NCBI RefSeq assembly: GCF_002556545.1
Contig: NZ_CP022685.1
Span: forward strand, 5,496,001-5,560,000
Direction: 5' to 3'
From: Streptomyces formicae
Lineage (GTDB): Bacteria > Actinomycetota > Actinomycetes > Streptomycetales > Streptomycetaceae
DNA length: 64,000 bases
Below the pieces are notes generated by a model. That model was not told where the DNA came from and did not search any database. It worked only from the letters and a program-made list of their open reading frames with translations. The position numbers and the translations under genes are program-made. This document shows, one piece after another, positions 21,576-30,309 of the stretch (the first letter of the stretch is position 1; each line of letters starts with the position of its first letter).

Positions 21576-22865
21576 TCACCGAGCCGCCGTGATCCGTCCC
21601 GTCACCTCGCCGAGGCCCACCCTGGTCCCGTCCGGGCCCGGTGCCCACGCGGAGAGCGTGACCTCGTCGCCGTCCTCCAGGAACGTCCGCTTGCCGTCCG
21701 GGAGTTCGAGGGGGTCGCGGCCGTTCCAGGTGATCTCGATCAGGGAGCCGTACTGACCGGCCGAGGGGCCGCTGACCGTGCCCGAGCCGTACAGGTCGCC
21801 GGTGCGCAGGGACGCGCCGTTGACCGTCATGTGCGCGAGCTGCTGGGCGGCCGTCCAGTACACGGTGGAGAACGGCGGCTCAGAGATCACCTGGCCGTTG
21901 AGGGTCACGGTCATGCGCAGGTCGTAGCCGCCGGGCTCGTCCGCCACCGACTCCGCGGAGTCGTCCAGGTAGGGCAGCAGCTGGTGGGTGCGCTCCGGAG
22001 GCGAGACCCGGGCCGTGTCCAGCGCCTCGAGGGGGGTGATCCACGCCGACACCGAGGTGGCGAAGGACTTGCCGAGGAAGGGGCCGAGCGGGACGTACTC
22101 CCAGGCCTGGATGTCGCGCGCCGACCAGTCGTTGAGGAGGCAGAGGCCGAAGACGTGCTCCCGGAAGTCCGCGAGCGGTACGGGGGTGCCGTGCGCGGAG
22201 GGGGCGCCGACGACGAAGCCGACCTCCGCCTCGATGTCGAGCCGCACCGAGGGCCCGAAGACGGGGGCGCTGTCGGCGGGTGCCTTGCGCTGGCCCGTCG
22301 GGCGCACCACCTCCGTCCCCGAGACCACGACGGTGCCCGACCGGCCGTGGTAACCGATGGGCAGGTGCTTCCAGTTGGGGGTCAGCGGAGTCGGCGCGTC
22401 GGGCCGGAAGATCTGGCCCAGGTGGGTCGCGTGGTGCTCCGAGGCGTAGAAGTCGACGTAGTCCGCGACCTCGAAGGGGAGGTGCAGCGTCACGTCGGAG
22501 AGGGGGTGCAGCAAGGGGCGTACGGCATCGCGGTGGGCCGGGACGGTCACCCACGCCGTCAGGGCGCGCCGGACGTCGGACCAGGCCGTGCGGCCCGCGG
22601 CGAGCAGCGGGTTGAGCGTCGGCCGCGCGAGCAGCGAGACGTAGGGGGAGCCGAGCGCGGCGGCCGCGGCGCCCGCGTCCAGGACGTACGAGCCGAGCCG
22701 TACCCCGACCCTGCGCAGGGCGTCGCCCTCCCCGGCCAGGGAGAACACTCCGTAGGGGAGGTTGTGCGGGCCGAAGGGGTCGCCCTCGGGCAGGCCGAAG
22801 GGGTCACCGTCGGGGAGGCCGCGGGAGTCGTCGGCGGCCGGGTCGAGCGGGGTCTGCTCGGACAT
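21576..22865 (-). CDS. fahA: Fumarylacetoacetase (tyrosine catabolism)
   Basis: Hydrolyses fumarylacetoacetate to fumarate and acetoacetate, the last step of the homogentisate pathway. The 429-residue length and two-domain layout fit the family: a small N-terminal domain (to about 120) and the FAH barrel. Metal-site motifs are visible: DFYASEHHATHLG, RLDIEAEVGFVVGAP with its glutamates, and LLNDWSARDIQAWEY with the aspartate. GYHGRSGTVVVSG is also typical. No other tyrosine-catabolic gene is adjacent. The ATG at 22863-22865 has GAGGCAGG upstream, and a 17-base inverted repeat lies in its promoter region. Confidence 0.93.
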   Translation of the reverse strand: MSEQTPLDPAADDSRGLPDGDPFGLPEGDPFGPHNLPYGVFSLAGEGDALRRVGVRLGSYVLDAGAAAAALGSPYVSLLARPTLNPLLAAGRTAWSDVRRALTAWVTVPAHRDAVRPLLHPLSDVTLHLPFEVADYVDFYASEHHATHLGQIFRPDAPTPLTPNWKHLPIGYHGRSGTVVVSGTEVVRPTGQRKAPADSAPVFGPSVRLDIEAEVGFVVGAPSAHGTPVPLADFREHVFGLCLLNDWSARDIQAWEYVPLGPFLGKSFATSVSAWITPLEALDTARVSPPERTHQLLPYLDDSAESVADEPGGYDLRMTVTLNGQVISEPPFSTVYWTAAQQLAHMTVNGASLRTGDLYGSGTVSGPSAGQYGSLIEITWNGRDPLELPDGKRTFLEDGDEVTLSAWAPGPDGTRVGLGEVTGRITAAR

Positions 22866-22896
22866 GCGTACCTGCCTCGCTTTCCATAGGTGTGTG

Positions 22897-22913
22897 CCAC
22901 ACGTTACGTGTGG
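22897..22913. promoter_or_regulatory. CCACACG-TTA-CGTGTGG operator-like inverted repeat
   Basis: A perfect 17-base inverted repeat with seven-base arms, ending 31 bases upstream of the fumarylacetoacetase start in the divergent promoter region. It has the size and symmetry of a repressor operator; no regulator gene is adjacent. Confidence 0.45.
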
Positions 22914-22963
22914 AGTCCCCTGTTTCGGCAGTGCCTAAAGAGTTCGCAATGTCCGAATAAGCC

Positions 22964-22993
22964 TTGCTGGAGTGGTCAATTCCGGCTTAGCGT
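22964..22993 (+). promoter_or_regulatory. Candidate promoter for the ATP-grasp/flavoprotein pair
   Basis: TTGCTG (22964-22969) and TAGCGT (22988-22993), 18 bases apart, fit the streptomycete housekeeping promoter pattern. The start would be near 23000, about 45 bases before the ATP-grasp gene. Confidence 0.45.
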
Positions 22994-23044
22994 CCTTTGG
23001 TGGGGGACGCGGACGGGGTGGGTCCGGGTCGGTAGGGGGCATAC

Positions 23045-24337
23045 GTGGGGGGACCCGTGGCCAGGATGTCCGACAGCGCGCGACTCACACCGGACCGGAA
23101 CGTTCCGGGATTGATCGTCAAGTTCGGTGGCTACCCGCTGCACCACGGCGGCGTGGCCGCCATCCGCACCCTCGGCCGCCTGGGCGTGCCCATGTACGCG
23201 ATCACCGAGGACCGCTACACGCCGGCCGCCGTCTCCCGTCATCTCACCCGCGCCTTCCCCTGGCCGACCACCGGGACGGAAGAGCCGGCCCGCCTGGTCG
23301 ACGGGCTGCTCAGGATAGGGCGCAGGATAGGCAGGCCGACCGTCCTCATCCCCACCGACGAGGAGGCGGCCGTCCTCATCGCCGAGCACCAGGACGAGCT
23401 GGCGGGCACCGGCACGGGATTCGGCGGATTCCTCTTCCCGAGGGTGGAAGCGGAATTACCCCGCCGCCTCGCGAGCAAGCAGGGTCTGCACGAGCTGTGC
23501 GAGGAGCACGGCATCACGTCGCCCGCCGCCTCGTTCCCCGAAAGCCGGTCGGACATAGCGGAGTTCGCCGCCACGGCGAGCTTCCCCGTGGTGGCCAAGA
23601 ATCGCGAGGCGTTCACCCGGCGCAAGAGCCCGGCGGTGAACGGCACGACGCGGATAGAGACCCCGCAGGGCCTGCTCGAACTGGCCCGTGACTGGGGCGA
23701 GCGGCCCGGCGTGATACTGCAGGAGTACCTGCCGCGCGAGCAGGCGGAGGACTGGATCGTGCACGCGTACTTCGACGCCGACTCGATGCCGCGCGCGATG
23801 TTCACGGGCGTCAAGGTCCGCTCCTGGCCACCGCACGCGGGCATGACGGCGAACGCGTACGTCGTCGACAACCCGGAACTCGCCGACCTCGCCGCGCGTT
23901 TCATCAAGCAGATCGGCTTCACCGGCATCATCGACCTGGACCTGCGCTTCGACCGGCGCGACGGTCAGTACAAGCTGCTCGACTTCAACCCGCGCATGGG
24001 CGCCCAGTTCCGGCTCTTCGAGAGCGAGTCGGGCGTGGACGTCGTCCGTGCGATGCACCTGGACCTGACGGGCCGCGCCGTCCCGGAGGGGGAGCAGCGC
24101 GCCGGTCATCGGTACGTGGTGGAGAACATCGACCTGCCCGCCCTGCTCGCGTACCGCCGCAGCGGATACACGACGCCGCACGCGCCCACCCGCGCGAGCG
24201 GCACGGAGCTCGCCTGGCTGGCCGCGGACGACATGCGGCCGTTCTTCACCATGCTCGCCCGCTTCGTACGGCCGGGGGCGAAGCATCTGTACCAGCTGTG
24301 GCGGACCAACCGCCGGGGCAGCACGACCACGAAGTAG
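23045..24337 (+). CDS. ATP-grasp carboxylate-amine ligase-like protein
   Basis: A 430-residue ATP-grasp enzyme resembling the COG3919 / D-aspartate-ligase-like group, which joins a carboxylate to an amine using ATP. An N-terminal Rossmann-like domain opens with VKFGGYPLHHGGVAAIRTLG. The ATP-grasp part follows, with the lysine strand FPVVAKNREAF (near 175), ILQEYLP (near 220) and the metal-binding stretch DLDLRFDRRDG...LLDFNPRMG (near 300-320). The C-terminal region is basic. The GTG at 23045 has AGGGGG upstream; GTG 23057 and ATG 23066 are alternatives. A flavoprotein gene follows after 53 bases, so the two probably act together. The substrate is unknown. Confidence 0.82.
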   Translation: MGGPVARMSDSARLTPDRNVPGLIVKFGGYPLHHGGVAAIRTLGRLGVPMYAITEDRYTPAAVSRHLTRAFPWPTTGTEEPARLVDGLLRIGRRIGRPTVLIPTDEEAAVLIAEHQDELAGTGTGFGGFLFPRVEAELPRRLASKQGLHELCEEHGITSPAASFPESRSDIAEFAATASFPVVAKNREAFTRRKSPAVNGTTRIETPQGLLELARDWGERPGVILQEYLPREQAEDWIVHAYFDADSMPRAMFTGVKVRSWPPHAGMTANAYVVDNPELADLAARFIKQIGFTGIIDLDLRFDRRDGQYKLLDFNPRMGAQFRLFESESGVDVVRAMHLDLTGRAVPEGEQRAGHRYVVENIDLPALLAYRRSGYTTPHAPTRASGTELAWLAADDMRPFFTMLARFVRPGAKHLYQLWRTNRRGSTTTK

Positions 24338-24341
24338 GCAC

Positions 24342-24368
24342 ACGCGTGAAGCACACGCACGCGTGAAG
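24342..24368. repeat. Two ACGCGTGAAG direct repeats between the ATP-grasp and flavoprotein genes
   Basis: ACGCGTGAAG occurs at 24342-24351 and 24359-24368, 17 bases apart, in the 53-base spacer. It may be a small duplication or a binding site for internal regulation. Confidence 0.35.
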
Positions 24369-24390
24369 TGACGTCCTGGGGAGGGACTTC

Positions 24391-25593
24391 GTGATTCAAC
24401 CGGTAGCAGTCATCGGGGCCGGGCCCTACGGCCTGTCCACCGCCGCCCATCTGCGGGCGCGCGGCATTCCGGTGCGGGTGTTCGGTGAGCCGATGGTGAG
24501 TTGGCGGGCGGGCATGCCCGAGGGGATGCTGTTGAAGTCGACCCCGGTGGCGTCGAGCATCGACGCGCCGCAGCGCGGGCACACCCTCGTGGACTACTGC
24601 GACGCGGCGGGCATACGGCGCCTGGTCACCGACGAGGACATCATCCCGGTCGAGACCTTCGCCGCGTACGGGGAGTGGTTCCAGCAGAAGCTCGTGCCCG
24701 ATCTGGAGCGGGTCAAGGTCGTCTCCGTGGACCGGCGCGGCGGTGGGGGCTTCGAGCTGAAGCTGGACTCCGGAGAGCAGTTCACGGCGCGCGCGGTCGT
24801 CGTCGCCACCGGTCTCTCGGGCCTGGCCAGGATGCCGGGCGAGCTGGCCGCCGCCGTGCCGGACGGGCCCACCCCCACGGGCCCCGTCTCGCACAGCTCG
24901 CAGCTGCACGACCTGTCCCGCTTCTCGGGGCGCGACCTGATCGTGGTGGGCGCGGGGCAGTCCGCCCTGGAGACGGCCGTGCTCGCCGCGGAGGCGGGCG
25001 CGCGGGTGCGGGTGGTGGCCAGGGGCAAGGGCGCGGTGGCGTTCGGCGCACCGCCGTGGCGGCAGCCGAAGTTCCGCCCGGAGTCCCCCTTCGGCAGGGC
25101 CTGGTCCCTGTACGTGCTGAGCTACCACGCCGACCCCTACCGCCATCTGCCGCCGTCGGCACGGCACTTCCTGGTCCGGCGCATCCTGGGCCCGCTGGGC
25201 GCCTGGTGGCTGCGCGACCGCTACGACGGCACGGTCCAGACCCGCGAGGTGCGCCGCATCAGAGCCGCGCAGGTGCGGGACGGACAGCCCGTGCTGACCG
25301 TCGAGACGCACGCGGGCCGCGTGGAGGACCTCGCGGCGGACCACGTGGTGGCCGCGACGGGCTACCGCGTCGACATCGAGGCGATGGACTTCCTCGGCCA
25401 CGGGCTGCGGGCCCGTCTCGCGGTCAGCCGCGGCACCCCGAGGCTCGGCGCGGGGTACGCGTCGTCCATACCGGGCCTGTACTTCACCGGGATGCTGGGC
25501 GGCTCGTCGTACGGGCCCGTGATGCGGTTCGTGTGCGGCACGGAGTTCGCGTCGCCGCGGCTCGCGCGGCACGTGGCGCAGGCGTACGGCTGA
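24391..25593 (+). CDS. FAD-dependent NAD(P)-binding oxidoreductase, monooxygenase-like
   Basis: A 400-residue flavoprotein with two dinucleotide-binding sites: GAGPYG (9-14) at the N-terminus for FAD, and VVGAGQSALE (near 188) for NAD(P)H. The ATG motif VVAATGYRVDIEAMDFLG near 335 also fits the family. The layout resembles flavin monooxygenases and ornithine/lysine N-hydroxylases, but no substrate motif decides which. The GTG start at 24391 has a good GGAGGG site. It follows the ATP-grasp gene on the same strand. A ligase plus a flavin oxygenase suggests modification of an amino acid or small amide. Confidence 0.8.
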   Translation: MIQPVAVIGAGPYGLSTAAHLRARGIPVRVFGEPMVSWRAGMPEGMLLKSTPVASSIDAPQRGHTLVDYCDAAGIRRLVTDEDIIPVETFAAYGEWFQQKLVPDLERVKVVSVDRRGGGGFELKLDSGEQFTARAVVVATGLSGLARMPGELAAAVPDGPTPTGPVSHSSQLHDLSRFSGRDLIVVGAGQSALETAVLAAEAGARVRVVARGKGAVAFGAPPWRQPKFRPESPFGRAWSLYVLSYHADPYRHLPPSARHFLVRRILGPLGAWWLRDRYDGTVQTREVRRIRAAQVRDGQPVLTVETHAGRVEDLAADHVVAATGYRVDIEAMDFLGHGLRARLAVSRGTPRLGAGYASSIPGLYFTGMLGGSSYGPVMRFVCGTEFASPRLARHVAQAYG

Positions 25594-25725
25594 ATCGGGC
25601 TTTTCGGACCGGGCGGACACTTTCCGGAATGCCAGCTTCCACTTTCTGGTGAACCGTGGGCTGCTCGGCCGCATCCGGCCTCACATGAGCCCTGTCAAGC
25701 CGCATACGCCAGGGCTCAGGGTCCG

Positions 25726-25731
25726 TATTCT
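25726..25731 (+). promoter_or_regulatory. Candidate -10 element for a leaderless HAD mRNA
   Basis: TATTCT ends seven bases before the A of the ATG at 25739, so a transcript started from it would begin at or next to the start codon. No good -35 is visible. Leaderless mRNAs are common in actinobacteria, and the HAD gene lacks a clear ribosome binding site. Confidence 0.35.
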
Positions 25732-25738
25732 CTCGATC

Positions 25739-26551
25739 ATGGCCGCTCGGATCGCATATGCCCTCATCGCCACCGACCTGGACGGAACGCTGCTGCGCGG
25801 CGACGACACGGTCTCGGACCGGTCGCGGACAGCGCTCGCGCGGATGGCGGGCGCGGGGGCCCGGCACCTGGTGGTGACAGGGCGGCCCGCACCGAGAGTG
25901 AAGCCGCTCCTCGACGACCTGGGGTACGACGGCCTCGCCGTCTGCGGTCAGGGCGCGCAGCTGTACGACGCCCGCGCGGACCGCATGGAGTGGTCGGTGA
26001 CGCTCGACCGCGAGCTCGCCGAGGCCGCGCTCGGGAAGATCGAGGCCGAGGTCGGACAGGTGTACGCGGCCGTGGACCAGGACGGGGTCGAGGGGCTCAC
26101 GCTCATCGAACCCGGGTACGAGATGCCGCACCCCACGCTCCCCGCGGTGCGGGTGCCGGGGCGCGGCGTGCTGTGGGAGGAGCCCATCAGCAAGGTCCTG
26201 CTGCGCCATCCGACGCTCGCGGACGACGAGTTGGCCGCGGTGGCCAGGGCCGCGGTCGGCTCGCTCGCCACGGTGACGATGTCGGGCCCCGGCACCGTGG
26301 AGCTCCAGCCGTGCGGGGTGACCAAGGCGACCGGGCTCGCCCTCGCCGCCGAGCGGCTCGGCCTGACGGCGGACGACACGCTCGCCTTCGGTGACATGCC
26401 CAATGACATCCCGATGTTCGTGTGGGCGGCGCACGGCGTGGCCATGGCCAACGCCCATCACGAACTCAAGGCCGTCGCCGATGAGTTGACCCTGTCGAAC
26501 GAGGACGACGGGATCGCCGTCGTCCTGGAGGGCCTGCTCGGACGCGGCTAG
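25739..26551 (+). CDS. HAD-superfamily hydrolase (Cof-type phosphatase)
   Basis: A 270-residue phosphatase of the Cof/YbiV type with a large C2 cap. Motif I DLDGTLL contains the nucleophile Asp13 and the acid/base Asp15; motif II is VVTGRP; the motif III lysine is in EEPISKVLL; motif IV is FGDMPNDIPM. Such enzymes dephosphorylate sugar phosphates, FMN or similar metabolites. I chose the ATG at 25739 because the fold begins right after it; extensions starting at 25685 or 25649 are non-conserved. It is monocistronic, and a shared terminator separates it from the converging hydrolase gene. Confidence 0.88.
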   Translation: MAARIAYALIATDLDGTLLRGDDTVSDRSRTALARMAGAGARHLVVTGRPAPRVKPLLDDLGYDGLAVCGQGAQLYDARADRMEWSVTLDRELAEAALGKIEAEVGQVYAAVDQDGVEGLTLIEPGYEMPHPTLPAVRVPGRGVLWEEPISKVLLRHPTLADDELAAVARAAVGSLATVTMSGPGTVELQPCGVTKATGLALAAERLGLTADDTLAFGDMPNDIPMFVWAAHGVAMANAHHELKAVADELTLSNEDDGIAVVLEGLLGRG

Positions 26552-26578
26552 GGACTGCCCGGCGGAGGGCCCCTAGCC
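26546..26578. terminator. Bidirectional terminator overlapping two stop codons
   Basis: GGCTAGGG (26546-26553) pairs with CCCTAGCC (26571-26578), and an inner GCCC...GGGC can extend the hairpin. The stop of the HAD gene (TAG) lies in the left arm and the stop of the converging hydrolase in the right arm. Confidence 0.7.
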
Positions 26579-28573
26579 GGCCGTCCTGGGGATCCGCCGC
26601 TCCCAGGTCCGGTGGAAGACGACCTCGTCGCCGTCCTTGCACACGACCTCGTTCGCGGTGAGGAAGTCCGCCGCGTCACAGGTGATCTCCGAGTGCGTCT
26701 CGACGCGCACGTCCCAGCCGAGTTCGGGCCGGTGCAGGCGGATCGTCCAGTCGGAGCGGGTGCGGGCGCTCAGCGGGTCGGACTCGTTGATCGTGTACGT
26801 CTCCAGGGCGTCCTCGGTGAATTCGAGGCCGTCGGGGTACACGCGCGTGCCGCCGTAGCGCGGGTCGACCTCCAGGCGCCACTCGCCCTCGGCGACATCG
26901 CGTACGACCAGACGCTCGGGGCGCTGCTCGTCGAGGGTGGCGGGGTGGACGACGCCGAGCGGCTCCGACTGTTCAGGGGCCTCGAAGGTGATCGCCGGGT
27001 CCAGGTCGCCCTCGCGCACGGGGAGTTCGAGCGAGCTGCCGACCGGGTCGAGCGTGAAGCCCGCGGAGTCCGCCCGCGGCCAGATCCAGGGCCAGTACGC
27101 GGAGGAGACGGCGAGGCGGATGCGGTGTCCCGGCGGGAACGTGTGGCCGATGCCGTTGAGCTCGAACGTGACGTCCTCGGTGGCGCCGACGGGCCAGGCG
27201 TCGGCGCGGTCCCTGCCGTGGCGCGCGGAGAGGTTGAGCACGCCGCGGGTGACCAGCGTGGAGGAGCCGTCCGGTGCCACGTCGCAGACGCGGGCGATCG
27301 CCTGCCCGTGGGGGACGTCCATGCGCAGCCGCAGCGTCACCTTCGGACGGCCGAGGACGCGCACCCGCGCGGGCACCTCGAACTCGAAGCACGCCGACTT
27401 CGCGTCCTCGTCCCGCTGGTCGGGCGGCAGGTCCGCGTCGTTGCCGAAGGGGAAGAAGCGGCCCGCGTCGAGGCCGGTGTGCTGCGGGGAGTCGACGACG
27501 ACGGGGTTGCCCTGGAGGGCGTACGAGAGGGGGGTGACGTTCGGCGACGGCCAGGCGGGCTCGCCGGTCCAGCCGCCGGGCAGCTCTTCGTAGACGGTGG
27601 CGGGCGGGTGCGATTCGCTGATCCAGGAGCGGAGCTTCGGCTCGGCCATCACCCCGGTGTCGATGCCCTTGAGATGGTGGTCCCACCAGCGCAGCGTCTC
27701 CTGGAGGAAGCCGATCGCGGGCCCCGGCGGCAGGCCGCGGTCCGGGTACTGGTGCGACCAGGGGCCGATGAGCCCGCGTACGTCGCCGGGCAGGTGTTCG
27801 ACCAGACGCAGGACGGTGTCCCGGTAGGGGTCGTGCCAGCCGCCGACCGCGAGGACCGCGGCACCGATCGCCGCGTAGTCCTCGCAGACGCTGCCGTGCC
27901 GCCAGTAGTCGTCGCGGGTCTGGTGCTCCAGCCAGGTGTGGATGAAGGGCTCGACGGCTTCGAGGCGGGTCAGCCACATCTCGCGCCAGGCGTCGCCGAC
28001 GCACAGCGGGTCCGGCGGGCGCGACACGAAGGCGAGCATCGTCGCCGCCCAGGCGTGCATGTCCACCGCGAGGACGGAACCGCCCATGTAGTGCACGTCG
28101 TTGTCATAGCGGTCGTCCGCCGAGCAGACCGTGACGATCGCCTTGAGCGGCTCGGGCGCGAGGGCCGCGATCTGGAGGGAGTTGAAGCCGCCCCAGGAGA
28201 TGCCGAACATGCCGACCTTGCCGCTCGACCAGGGCTGAGCGGCGAGCCAGTTCACCACCTCGACGCCGTCCGCGAGCTCCTGTGCCGAGTACTCGTCGGT
28301 GGGCAGGCCCTCGCTGTTGCCGTGGCCGCGGACGTCGACGCGCACGGAGGCGTAGCCGTGGCCCGCGTACCAGGGGTGGCGCTGCCAGTCGCGGGGCGCC
28401 GTCCAGTCGCTCAGCCGGTAGGGGAGGTACTCCAGGAGCACGGGGACGGGCTCGTCCGTGACGGGGCGCCACACGCGTGCGTAGAGCTTCGTCCCGTCGG
28501 GGAGGGGTACGCGGATGTCCTCGTGGGTGGTCTCGTACGGGAAGTCGGTCCGGATCTTCGGTGTGTGCGACAT
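26573..28573 (-). CDS. CocE/NonD-family (S15-type) alpha/beta-hydrolase
   Basis: A 666-residue serine hydrolase of the CocE / X-Pro dipeptidyl-peptidase group. The catalytic triad is visible: Ser126 (MFGISWGGF), Asp248 (GGWHDPYRD) and His274 (GPWSHQYPD). The N-terminal alpha/beta-hydrolase fold has a helical cap. The C-terminal jelly-roll domain (about 340-560, with FEVPARVRVLGRPKVTLRL and FPPGHRIRLAVSSAYWP) is diagnostic. It has no signal peptide, so it acts in the cytoplasm. The POT transporter gene ends only 28 bases upstream on the same strand, which suggests that imported peptides or amide-like compounds are its substrates. Confidence 0.9.
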   Translation of the reverse strand: MSHTPKIRTDFPYETTHEDIRVPLPDGTKLYARVWRPVTDEPVPVLLEYLPYRLSDWTAPRDWQRHPWYAGHGYASVRVDVRGHGNSEGLPTDEYSAQELADGVEVVNWLAAQPWSSGKVGMFGISWGGFNSLQIAALAPEPLKAIVTVCSADDRYDNDVHYMGGSVLAVDMHAWAATMLAFVSRPPDPLCVGDAWREMWLTRLEAVEPFIHTWLEHQTRDDYWRHGSVCEDYAAIGAAVLAVGGWHDPYRDTVLRLVEHLPGDVRGLIGPWSHQYPDRGLPPGPAIGFLQETLRWWDHHLKGIDTGVMAEPKLRSWISESHPPATVYEELPGGWTGEPAWPSPNVTPLSYALQGNPVVVDSPQHTGLDAGRFFPFGNDADLPPDQRDEDAKSACFEFEVPARVRVLGRPKVTLRLRMDVPHGQAIARVCDVAPDGSSTLVTRGVLNLSARHGRDRADAWPVGATEDVTFELNGIGHTFPPGHRIRLAVSSAYWPWIWPRADSAGFTLDPVGSSLELPVREGDLDPAITFEAPEQSEPLGVVHPATLDEQRPERLVVRDVAEGEWRLEVDPRYGGTRVYPDGLEFTEDALETYTINESDPLSARTRSDWTIRLHRPELGWDVRVETHSEITCDAADFLTANEVVCKDGDEVVFHRTWERRIPRTAG

Positions 28574-28601
28574 GGGAGGAACCTCGGTGGACGGGACGTC
28601 C

Positions 28602-30116
28602 TCAGTGGACGGGGTGCATGGTGCGGCGCAGCCAGGGGGCGAGCGCGATGACGGCGATGCCCGCGAGGACCGCGATGCCGCCGTTCACGCCGAAGTACGC
28701 GGGGTTGGAGACCTCTCCGTAGAGCTTCACGACCTGTGCCTGGATGCCGTTGGCGAGCGCGAGGGACAGGAACCAGAGCGCCATGGTCTGGCTGGCGAAC
28801 GCCTTCGGGGCGAGCTTCGTGGTGGCCGACATGCCCGAGGTCTCCAGGAGGACGTCGCCGAGCCCCAGCAGCAGGTACGAGCCGACGATCCACCAGGCGG
28901 CCATCTTGTAGGTGTCGCCGCTGTGCCCCGAGGTCGGAAGGACCATCAGCAGGAACGAGAGACCGCCCAGGACCACGCCGAACGCGATCTTGTTGGAGGC
29001 GTGCGGCTGGCGGGGGCCCATCCGCGCCCACAGGGTGGCGACGACGGGGGCGAGCGCGACCTCGAAGGCGCCGAGCGCGGAGGCGTACCAGCTGGCGGGG
29101 AAGTGGAAGCCGAGGATCGACGTCTCCGCGTTGGTCGACGCGAGCAGCATCATCGTCGAGTACGCCTGGAAGAGGATGAAGTTGAAAACGACCGAGGCGA
29201 GGAAGAGCACGACGTAGGGGCGCAGCCTGCGCCGCTCCTCGCCGGTGACGCGCGGGCTGCGGAACATCACCGCGAAGTAGACGACCGGCGCGATCACCGA
29301 GATGAGGGTGAGCAGGTCGACGAAGCGGTCCATGGTCAGCCAGCCGACGGCGGCGAGGAGACCCGCGACCGCCGCGAGGGCGACAAGGCCCGCGACGATC
29401 ATCAGGACCGCCCGCCGCATCGCGTCCCGGGGCAGCGCGAACTCGGCGGACGCCTTGCGCCCCGCGAGGTGGCGCCGCCCCGCGACGTACTGGATGAGGC
29501 CGAAGGTCATGCCGATCGCGGCCGCCGAGAAGCCCCAGTGCCAGCCCTTGTGGTCACCGAGCCAGCCGGTGATCAGCGGTCCCGCGAAGGCGCCGACGTT
29601 GATCGCCATGTAGTAGAGCGCGAAACCGGCGTCGCGGCGCTCGTCCTCGGTGCGGTAGAGCTTGCCGACCATCGAGGCGACGTTCGGCTTGAGCAGTCCG
29701 GTGCCCGCGCTGATCAGGCCGAGGCCCACCCACGTCATCGTCGGGGTCGGCACGGCCATCGAGTAGTGGCCGCAGGCGATGAGGACGCCGCCCCACAGGA
29801 CCGCGCGGTACGAGCCGAGGATGCGGTCGGCGAGCCAGCCGCCCGCCACGGAGACCAGGTAGACCAGCGTTCCGTACGCCGCGGAGACCGACGCGGCCGT
29901 GCCCGCGTCCATGCCCATGCCGTCGTTCGCCACGGAGTCGGCGAAGTAGAGGACGAGGATGGCCTGCATCCCGAGGAACGAGAACCGCTCCCAGACCTCC
30001 AGGCCGGAGAGGGTGAGCAGACCGCGCGGCTGCCCGAAGAAGGCGTGGTCGTCGCCCGGCGGCGGATCCGTCGGCGGCTCTGCGGGCGGCTCGTACTCGG
30101 CCGTAGTACGGGACAA
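28602..30116 (-). CDS. Proton-dependent oligopeptide transporter (POT/PTR family)
   Basis: A 504-residue major-facilitator-type permease importing di- and tripeptides with protons. The first helix carries the ExxERFxYY-type proton motif as EVWERFSFLGMQ, with Tyr-Tyr replaced by Ser-Phe-Leu. The signature GTGLLKPNVASMVG follows near residue 140, and ALYYMAINVGAFAGPLI near 170. About 14 helices are predicted. A 22-residue Pro/Glu-rich cytoplasmic leader precedes helix 1. It is the first gene of a two-gene unit with the S15-type hydrolase, and divergent from the polyprenyl synthase. Confidence 0.92.
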   Translation of the reverse strand: MSRTTAEYEPPAEPPTDPPPGDDHAFFGQPRGLLTLSGLEVWERFSFLGMQAILVLYFADSVANDGMGMDAGTAASVSAAYGTLVYLVSVAGGWLADRILGSYRAVLWGGVLIACGHYSMAVPTPTMTWVGLGLISAGTGLLKPNVASMVGKLYRTEDERRDAGFALYYMAINVGAFAGPLITGWLGDHKGWHWGFSAAAIGMTFGLIQYVAGRRHLAGRKASAEFALPRDAMRRAVLMIVAGLVALAAVAGLLAAVGWLTMDRFVDLLTLISVIAPVVYFAVMFRSPRVTGEERRRLRPYVVLFLASVVFNFILFQAYSTMMLLASTNAETSILGFHFPASWYASALGAFEVALAPVVATLWARMGPRQPHASNKIAFGVVLGGLSFLLMVLPTSGHSGDTYKMAAWWIVGSYLLLGLGDVLLETSGMSATTKLAPKAFASQTMALWFLSLALANGIQAQVVKLYGEVSNPAYFGVNGGIAVLAGIAVIALAPWLRRTMHPVH

Positions 30117-30309
30117 AGCGTCTGCTCCCGGTCGTTACGGTTCTTGTGGTGCGGACTCGTCTTCTCGGTCGTATGGGCTGATCAAGAACATACCGGGGGA
30201 GATTGCACTCCGCCCGGCCGCCGTTGTGCGGGCAGGTGCTCGCTGTGATCGAAAGTCGACCGGATACGCTGACTTGAGTGATGGCAGCGACACATCGACA
30301 AACCGTGTC

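Noticed and set aside
23045..25593. Full biosynthetic gene cluster around the ATP-grasp gene
   Set aside because: Neighbours are recQ, fumarylacetoacetase and a HAD phosphatase. No synthase, transporter or regulator typical of a cluster is present.
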